53,723 nucleotides of DNA from Flavobacteriales bacterium (lineage in GTDB: Bacteria; Bacteroidota; Bacteroidia; Flavobacteriales_D; CAJJDF01), in the NCBI GenBank assembly GCA_020630395.1, contig JAHDBM010000009.1, forward strand, positions 3,554 through 57,276, written 5' to 3'. Positions 53,554 through 53,723 of this stretch are shown here, piece by piece. How positions within the stretch are numbered: position 1 is the stretch's first letter; the number at the start of each line of letters is the position of its first letter. Position numbers and translations under genes: made by a program. Under the pieces are notes generated by a model that saw only the letters and a program-made list of their open reading frames with translations, ran no database searches and was not told the origin of the DNA.

Positions 53554-53723
53554 CTAAAAAGAAGGAACTCCAGCTGTTTTGTAGTAAATACGTTTAGCTT
53601 TAAATATTAGTACTAGTTTTTTATATGGATTAACAGTAATATCAATGTCTTCGTAGCGAAAAGAATGTCCTTTTTTATTATGAAATGATGGAATGTCTAT
53701 TTCAAATATTAAGGATTCATCAG
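53554..53723 (-). CDS. C-terminal end of an unknown protein (partial)
   Basis: An open frame of about 56 codons runs from the right edge to a TAG at 53554-53556 on the minus strand. It has normal codon composition, charged and aromatic residues (IDIPSFHNKKGHSFRYED, KLVLIFKAKRIYYK) and ends GVPSF. The 5' part is outside the window; no family is recognised. Confidence 0.55.
   Translation of the reverse strand, partial: DESLIFEIDIPSFHNKKGHSFRYEDIDITVNPYKKLVLIFKAKRIYYKTAGVPSF

Noticed and set aside
1-53723. tRNA, rRNA, CRISPR array, toxin-antitoxin pair or defence island
   Set aside because: I found no cloverleaf, rRNA-like stretch, regularly spaced repeat or recognisable defence gene, although a covariance-model scan was not possible.

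Overview
The window is a continuous, AT-rich piece of a chromosome from a gliding or type IX secreting member of the Bacteroidota, most likely a marine flavobacterium (order Flavobacteriales). The reasons are the T9SS and gliding genes (porU, porV, a porP/sprF gene, gldJ, gldN), a secreted protein remnant with a T9SS sorting tail, promoter boxes of the TAnnTTTG type, lipoproteins with short SC lipoboxes, NhaD, and the gene neighbourhoods exbB-exbD-exbD-tonB-folC and deoC-ALDH-ALDH. No rRNA, tRNA, CRISPR array, complete insertion sequence or prophage is visible. Genus cannot be named from the sequence alone.

Layout. 1-6.6 kb, minus strand: glutamate-type dehydrogenase, NhaD Na+/H+ antiporter, then the ExbB/ExbD/ExbD/TonB energy-transduction operon ending in folC. 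6.8-12.4 kb, plus strand: MltD-type lytic transglycosylase with LysM domains, a DUF4837-type lipoprotein, a PLP-dependent aldolase/racemase-fold enzyme, an FAD sugar-lactone oxidase and a QueD-type pterin synthase. 12.4-17.3 kb, minus strand: a lipoprotein, a membrane-anchored methyltransferase-like protein, a small unknown protein, an AlkD-like HEAT protein, accD (without its zinc ribbon) and class I fructose-bisphosphate aldolase. 17.2-19.4 kb: a tandemly duplicated module (aldolase leader, cargo gene, ispF) in which one ispF copy is a pseudogene and the two cargo genes are unrelated. 19.4-27.8 kb: porV, porU, porP/sprF, gldJ. 27.9-34.5 kb, plus strand: murF, an M42 aminopeptidase, a lipoprotein, deoC, a small membrane protein and two aldehyde dehydrogenase genes that look like a split ALDH16. 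34.7-40.3 kb: a very large AsmA-like protein and a secreted CAP-domain protein. 40.4-42.4 kb, minus strand: a protein with a cysteine-rich N-terminal module plus carboxypeptidase-regulatory-like domains, a decayed paralogue, and a small outer-membrane protein. 42.7-46.0 kb: a phosphorelay made of one hybrid histidine kinase (with its own receiver and HPt) and two single-domain receivers. 46.2-53.7 kb: an OB-like lipoprotein, recJ, an isolated gldN, a broken DJ-1/ThuA secreted-protein gene, a short-chain fatty acid transporter and ruvC.

How the parts fit. The envelope theme dominates: PorU and PorV process and shuttle T9SS cargo, GldJ and GldN belong to the gliding/secretion machine, MltD, MurF and the AsmA-like protein act on wall or envelope, and ExbB/ExbD/TonB power outer-membrane uptake. 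The remaining genes are housekeeping (folate, isoprenoid, fatty acid, DNA repair, deoxyribose catabolism).

The observations most worth a second look are the fbaB-leader/ispF tandem duplication with unrelated cargo, the competing hairpins in the exbB leader, the two Mur-ligase-family genes (folC, murF) that start within a few bases of a terminator-like hairpin, the phosphorelay with two lone receivers, and the cysteine-module family at 40-42 kb. I see no clearly new defence or mobile system.
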